From positions 37,099 to 101,098 of the forward strand of contig JXTC01000262.1 in the NCBI GenBank assembly GCA_002914845.1: a stretch of DNA of 64,000 nt. The letters are read 5' to 3'. A model generated the notes under the pieces. It was not told the origin of the DNA and searched no databases. It saw nothing but the letters and a program-made list of their open reading frames with translations. Source of the stretch: Trema orientale (taxonomy: Eukaryota > Streptophyta > Magnoliopsida > Rosales > Cannabaceae). The position numbers and the translations under genes are program-made. This document shows positions 58,736 through 64,000 of this stretch, piece by piece. Every line of letters begins with the position of its first letter. The stretch's first letter is position 1.

Positions 58736-61700
58736 TGTCAACCTCGAATCCCATTATCACTTTACTCACAAATGAAAAATTAACTAGAGATAATTTTATC
58801 AAGGAATGTCCTCCATAACCCGCCACTAATGCTACTCGTGCTGCACAAGAAAGCTATGAAAAGTGGGCTCATGCCAATAATAAAGCTTGCTGCTACATGT
58901 TAGCAGGCATGATCGACGTACTTAGAGCTAAGCACAAAAAGATGGAAACTGCTTATGAGATAATGGAGTCCCTCCAGGTCATGTTTGGGCAATAATCTGA
59001 TCAATCTCGTCATGATGCCATTAAAAAGGCTATGAATGCAAAGATGAAGAGAGGGACTCCAGTGAGAGATCATGTTTTGAATATAATCAGTTACTTTGGA
59101 GAGGCTGAAGTTCACGGGGCTATGATCGTTGATCGCACCTAAGTGAGTATAATTCTGGAATCACTCTCACCTGATTTTCTTCAGTTCAAGAGCAACTATG
59201 TTACGAACAAGTTCAATTATACGATGACTCAACTGCTCAGTGAACTGCAAACCTTCGAATCGATATCGAAAGATAAAGGTAAAGATGGTTCAGCAACTGT
59301 TGCTGAAGCAAATGTTATAAAAGGAAATCCCTCTACTTCTAACAAAAATAAGAAGAGGAAGAGCAAGAGTGCCTCTAAATCTAAGCCTAAAAAGAGCAAG
59401 AAGGGCAACACAAGCACCAAGAAGAACAACACCAAGGACAAAAAGCCTAAGAGAAAATGCTTTCACTGCAGAGTTGATGGGCATTGGAAGAGAAACTGTA
59501 ACAAGTATCTCTCCAAATTAAAAGAGAAGAAGAAATGTAAATATGATTTACTTGTTCTAGAAGCTTGTTTAGTGGAAGAAGATTTATTTGATATATCTCC
59601 CTAGATAGTTGATTCAAGGGCCACTAATTATGTTTATTCTTTTTTTTAAATGCTTAGTTCTTCAAGGGAGCTTGTCGATGGAGAATTCTCGATGTGAGTG
59701 GGCAACAGAGCTAAAGTTTCGGCAAAAGCAGTAGGAGTCGTCCGTCTTTATTTTAAGAATAAATTTTTGTTATTGAATAATACTTATTTTATTCCCAGAT
59801 TTCGTAGGAATTTGATTTCTATTTCAAGACTATTTGAACAAATGTTTAGTGTTTCTTTTCTTAATAATAAGATTATTATTTCTAGAAATCGTTTAAATAT
59901 TTGTTCTGCAAAAATGGAGAATGGATTTTACATGTTAAGGCTGGACGAACAATCACTGCTTAATATCGAAATGTTTAGAGTAGAATATCCCAAAATTAAA
60001 AAGCAAAAAGTTTCTCATAACGACGATACATATCTTTAGCACCTTAGGTTAGGGCATATCAATCTAGATAAGATAAACAGACTTGTAAAGGATGGTTCTT
60101 TAATAGAGCTAAAAGTTGGCACTTTACCAGTTTGTGAATATTGTCTAGAAGGAAAAATGACTAAGAGACCTTTCTTAGCAAAGGGCGAAGAGGCCAAAGA
60201 ACCCCTTGAGCTTGTGCATAAAAATGTATGTGGTTCATTGAATGTACAAGCAAGAGGCGGCTACGAATACTTTGTCACATTTATTGACGATTATTCACGA
60301 TATGGATACGTGTATCTAATGCAAAAAAATCTGAAACCTTTGAAAAGTTCAAAGAATTCACAGCGGAAGCTGAAAAGTAATTAGGTAAGTCATTAAAAAC
60401 TCTTCGATCAGACCGAGGAGGTGAATATGTTGATAATGAATTCAAGGATCACTTGCTGGAGAATGGCATCTTATCCCAACTCACAGCACCTAGAACACTA
60501 CAACAGAATGGTGTTGCAGAAAGGAAAAACCGAACGTTGCTTGATATGGTTAGATCAATGATGAGCTACTCTTTCCTACCACTCTCATTCTGAGATTATG
60601 CATTACAAACTGCTGTTTACATTTTAAATATAGTACCTTCAAAGTCTATCCAAAAGACACCTTTAGAGTTGTGGAATGGGCGTAAACCTAGTTTACGTCA
60701 TATTCGCATATGGGGGTACCCAGCACATATACTAAAAAGAAAGACTGGGAAGCTAGAACCACGTACAGAGGTTTGTTTATTTGTAGGTTATCCAAAAGGC
60801 ACAAAAGGAGGTTTGTTTTATAGTCCTCAAGAGAAAAAAGTATTTGTATCGACAAATACTACTTTTCTTGAAAATGACTATATGACAGATTTCAAACCTC
60901 GAAGTAAAGTTGTACTAGAGGAATTACTTTCTGATCAGATCAAACCACAACCAATAACAGATATTGAACGACAAAATTATAAGACTACTATTCCATATTA
61001 GAATTATTAGACTACCTACTGGCTATAGGGAAGTTGGAGAAGCACATGTTGCTATTTCTAATAATAGTCAAGATGACTCAATGCCATACAAGCATGCAAT
61101 AGAAGATTCTGACAAAGAAAAATGGCAAGAGACTATGAACCAAGAAATGGAATCCATGTATTCCAATTCTGTGTGGGAACTTATAGATTTACCTGAAGAT
61201 ATCAGGCCCATTGGAAGTAAATGGATCTATAAAAGAAAAAGAGATGCAGATGGAAAAGTTGAAACGTTCAAGGCTAGGTTAGTGGCAAAAGGTTATACCC
61301 AAAAAGAGGGAGTTGATTATGAGGAGACTTTCTCGCCAATAGCCATACTTAAATCCATATATATCCTCTTCTCCATTGCTGCATGTTTAGACTATGAAAT
61401 ATGGCAAATAGACGTCAATATAGAGTTTTTGAATGGCTATCTTGAAGAAAGTATCTATATGGTGCAAATGGAAGGTTTTGTAGTTAAAGGCCAAGAGCAG
61501 AAAGTCTGCAAGCTACTTAGGTCCACTTATGGACTTAAGCAAGCTTCAAGATCGTGGAATCTAAGATTTAATGAGACGATTAAATCTTATGGTTTCGATC
61601 AAAATGCTGATGAACCTTATGTATACAAGTATATTAAAGACAATAAAATGGTCTTCCTAGTTCTTTATATAGATGATATTTTACTCATTGGGAATGATGT

Positions 61701-62648
61701 GAAAACATTATCTAATGTAAAGAAGTGGCTGGCCGAACAATTCCAAATGAAAGATTTGGGAGAAGCAAGTTTTAACTTTGGGATAAAGATTATTCGAGAT
61801 CGAAAGAACAAACTTTTGACACTGTCTTAAGCATCTTATATTGATAAGGTGCTCATTCATTTTTCGATGCAAAACTCTAAGAAAGGACAGTTACCTTCTC
61901 GACATGGAGTTATCCTTTACAATGAGCAATATCCCATGACACCTCAAGAGGAAGAGGATACGAGACGGGTTCCTTATGCGTCTGCAGTTGGGAGCCTTAT
62001 GTACGCCATGTTGTGTACTATGCCTGACATTTATGCAGTAGGGATACTCAGTCATTTTCAATCAAATCTAAAATTAGATCATTAGATGCTGTAAAGCATA
62101 TTCTTAAGTATCTTAGGAGAACGAGAAATTATATGCTGGTTTATTCAAGTCAGGACTTGATTCCTACTGGTTACACTGATTCTGATTTTCAGTCAGATAA
62201 AGAAACTCGAAAGTCGACGTCTGGGTCAGTGTTCACTCTTGGTAGTGGAGCCATTGTCTAGAGAAGTGTTAAACAATCTAGCACTACAGATTCTACTATG
62301 GAAGCAGAATACATAGCAGCTTGTGAAGCAGCTAAAGAAGCAATTTGGCTCAGAAAGTTCTTTACTGATTTGGAAATTGTTCCAAATATGGATAAGCCAT
62401 TGACTTTATACTGCGACAACAGTGGAGCAGTGGCGAATTCAAAAGAACCAAGAAATCATACGAGAGGAAAGCATATAGAGAGGAAGTATCATCAGATTAG
62501 AGAGATAGTACATCGAGGAGACGTGCCCGTTATAAATATAGCATTCGAAAACAATATTGTTGATCCTTTTACAAAAACGCTTCCATCGAAGACTTTTGAT
62601 AATCACTTGGAGGGTTTAGGATTGAGAGACATGTATCACCTGCTTTAG
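58736..62648 (+). mobile_element. Ty1/copia retrotransposon, internal region (fossil)
   Basis: In order: gag (start MSTSNPIITLLTNEKLTRDN at 58736) with a CCHC zinc knuckle near 59455; protease region near 59605; GAG-pre-integrase near 60035; integrase near 60190-60600; reverse transcriptase about 61080-61830 with YIDDILL near 61665; and RNase H about 62095-62645 with MEAEYIAACEAAKEA. The protease-integrase-RT-RNase H order is diagnostic of copia. Reading is interrupted at about ten places, so the element is dead, although its domain order is complete. It lies outside the segmental duplication. Confidence 0.95.
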
Positions 62649-62662
62649 GGCAAGTAGGAGAT

Positions 62663-64000
62663 TGTTAGGGTTTATGCCCTAAAAGCATGTATATTTTAGA
62701 TATTTGTTGAATTAATAAAATAACATTTTTCTGTTCGAATTTGTGCATAATTTGTGTGTCTTTAAATATTAGAAAATCCCTAGTCTATTTATGTGACCGT
62801 AAACTTAGTATATAAGTGTTATATACATGAGAATTAAATTTATGGATAATAAACTAAACATAGTGCATAATAATTAATTGAAGTATGTGATCTTTAATTA
62901 AATATTATTAATACGGTCCATTAACATTGAGAATGTAATAGTCTTATCTAGACTATTGATGTGTTGACATCACAATAGAAGTACTTTATATAATTTGATT
63001 ATATAGGACTGGACCAGACATGATTTGAATCTCACATAAATTCCGTTAACTATTGAGAGTTCAAATAATATCACTAGATGATCATATGTAGATCAGTCTT
63101 AATCCTGAGTAGTTATAGACTTAACATTATGTTCTTTAACATACTTATTAAAGGTTTGTTTTTTAAACAGATCGAAATACTTGTATCTTGGGAGCATGAT
63201 GGGATAAGTAGCTGGGAATGTAACTTACAGATTTGGAATCCATTCCTTACATTAGGATGCTAGAAAGATGATTCCCTTGTGTATTGATTCAGGACATGAA
63301 CAGTTTGAGTACTCAATTTAAAATAGATTTATAAATTAATTGTTCATTGGAGAATCAATCGTACACAAGGATAAAGATGTAATTGGAGAGGTAAACAGAA
63401 TATAACCTAGCTCTAATTATAAATTGTCTATAGAGGATTGAACTACATGCAATGATTAAATCGATGGACTACTCGCTGTTTTCTGAGTAAATTAATTCTG
63501 TAACTTCAAGAGTGCAATTTCAGATTTTTAGTGGAGTAATATTGGAATTAATAAATTAGACAAATTAATTAAAGAGTTTAATTAACTGTCATAATTTATT
63601 AAAGCTTGAATTACAGATCCATAGATCCCTTATTCCACCTCTTACAAACATTGTATTAGAATATTACATTATTTTTATTACTGCACACTTTGTCTAGATA
63701 AATAGTTTATTTATATGTAATTAATAATTGTATTAATTAATTAATTAATTAATTTTGAATTATTTATTTAAATTTATGGAGGGTTAAGTTTCCCNCCTAG
63801 CAGAAAATACAGAATATATTACGTATTATTTTCTACAGAGCCTCCATAAACTAGAGAGAAAAAGAAGAGAGTCTTCCTATTCTCTATAGAATAAACTCTT
63901 GCAATCTCATGTGTTGAGAATATTGCAAGGGCCTAAAGTGTGAGTTTTAAGAAATTGTACACAGTGCCCGTAAGTTAATCCAGTTATGCTTAAGGCTTGG
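62663..64000 (+). mobile_element. 3' LTR of the copia element
   Basis: Begins TGTTAGGGTTTATGCCCTAA directly after a purine-rich tract (62645-62660). It extends to, or very near, the window edge; the right terminus is not recognisable here. A single unresolved base lies at 63795. Partial relatives are at 54000-54570 (inverted) and 56334-56843. Confidence 0.85.

Noticed and set aside
59229-59484. Minus-strand leucine-rich frames over the copia gag
   Set aside because: Shadows of the lysine-rich gag tail on the other strand.

Overview
The window is nuclear DNA of a flowering plant, most likely a dicot. It is strongly AT-rich, its genes have many short exons with plant-type introns, and retrotransposons and small inverted-repeat transposons fill the intergenic space. 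I cannot name the species from sequence alone.

The main structure is a tandem segmental duplication with a unit of about 30 kb. Positions 1-22573 (copy A) align collinearly with 29978-48139 (copy B), apart from large insertions private to one copy. Each unit carries a ZPR1 zinc-finger gene (copy A 3835-12608, copy B 34409-42175, both minus strand) and a spacer full of transposons. The exocyst gene EXO84C (22925-29920, minus strand) lies between the two homologous stretches. Copy A starts 58 bases upstream of where an EXO84C start codon should be, so another EXO84C 5' end probably lies just left of the window. Copy B ends about 350 bases short of where its own EXO84C would end, exactly at a chloroplast psaC-like fragment (48137-48373).

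EXO84C looks like an intact 7-exon gene for a 776-residue protein, except that one intron ends in AC instead of AG. ZPR1 has 16 exons in copy B. Neither ZPR1 copy is clean as given. Copy A lacks the 45-base exon 2 at a spot marked by a single N. Copy B has exon 2, but carries one extra base in exon 3 and a GT-to-GG change at the donor of a minor-class (U12-type) intron.

From 48140 to the right edge the window is a retrotransposon graveyard: gypsy-type LTR and gag remnants, an RNase H-like fragment, pieces of a copia LTR in both orientations, a 620-N gap, and a long decayed Ty1/copia element (gag to RNase H, 58736-62648) with its 3' LTR running to about the window end. No new multi-gene system was found. 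The most informative signals are the fates of the duplicated genes, the unusual splice sites and the insertions that can be dated relative to the duplication.
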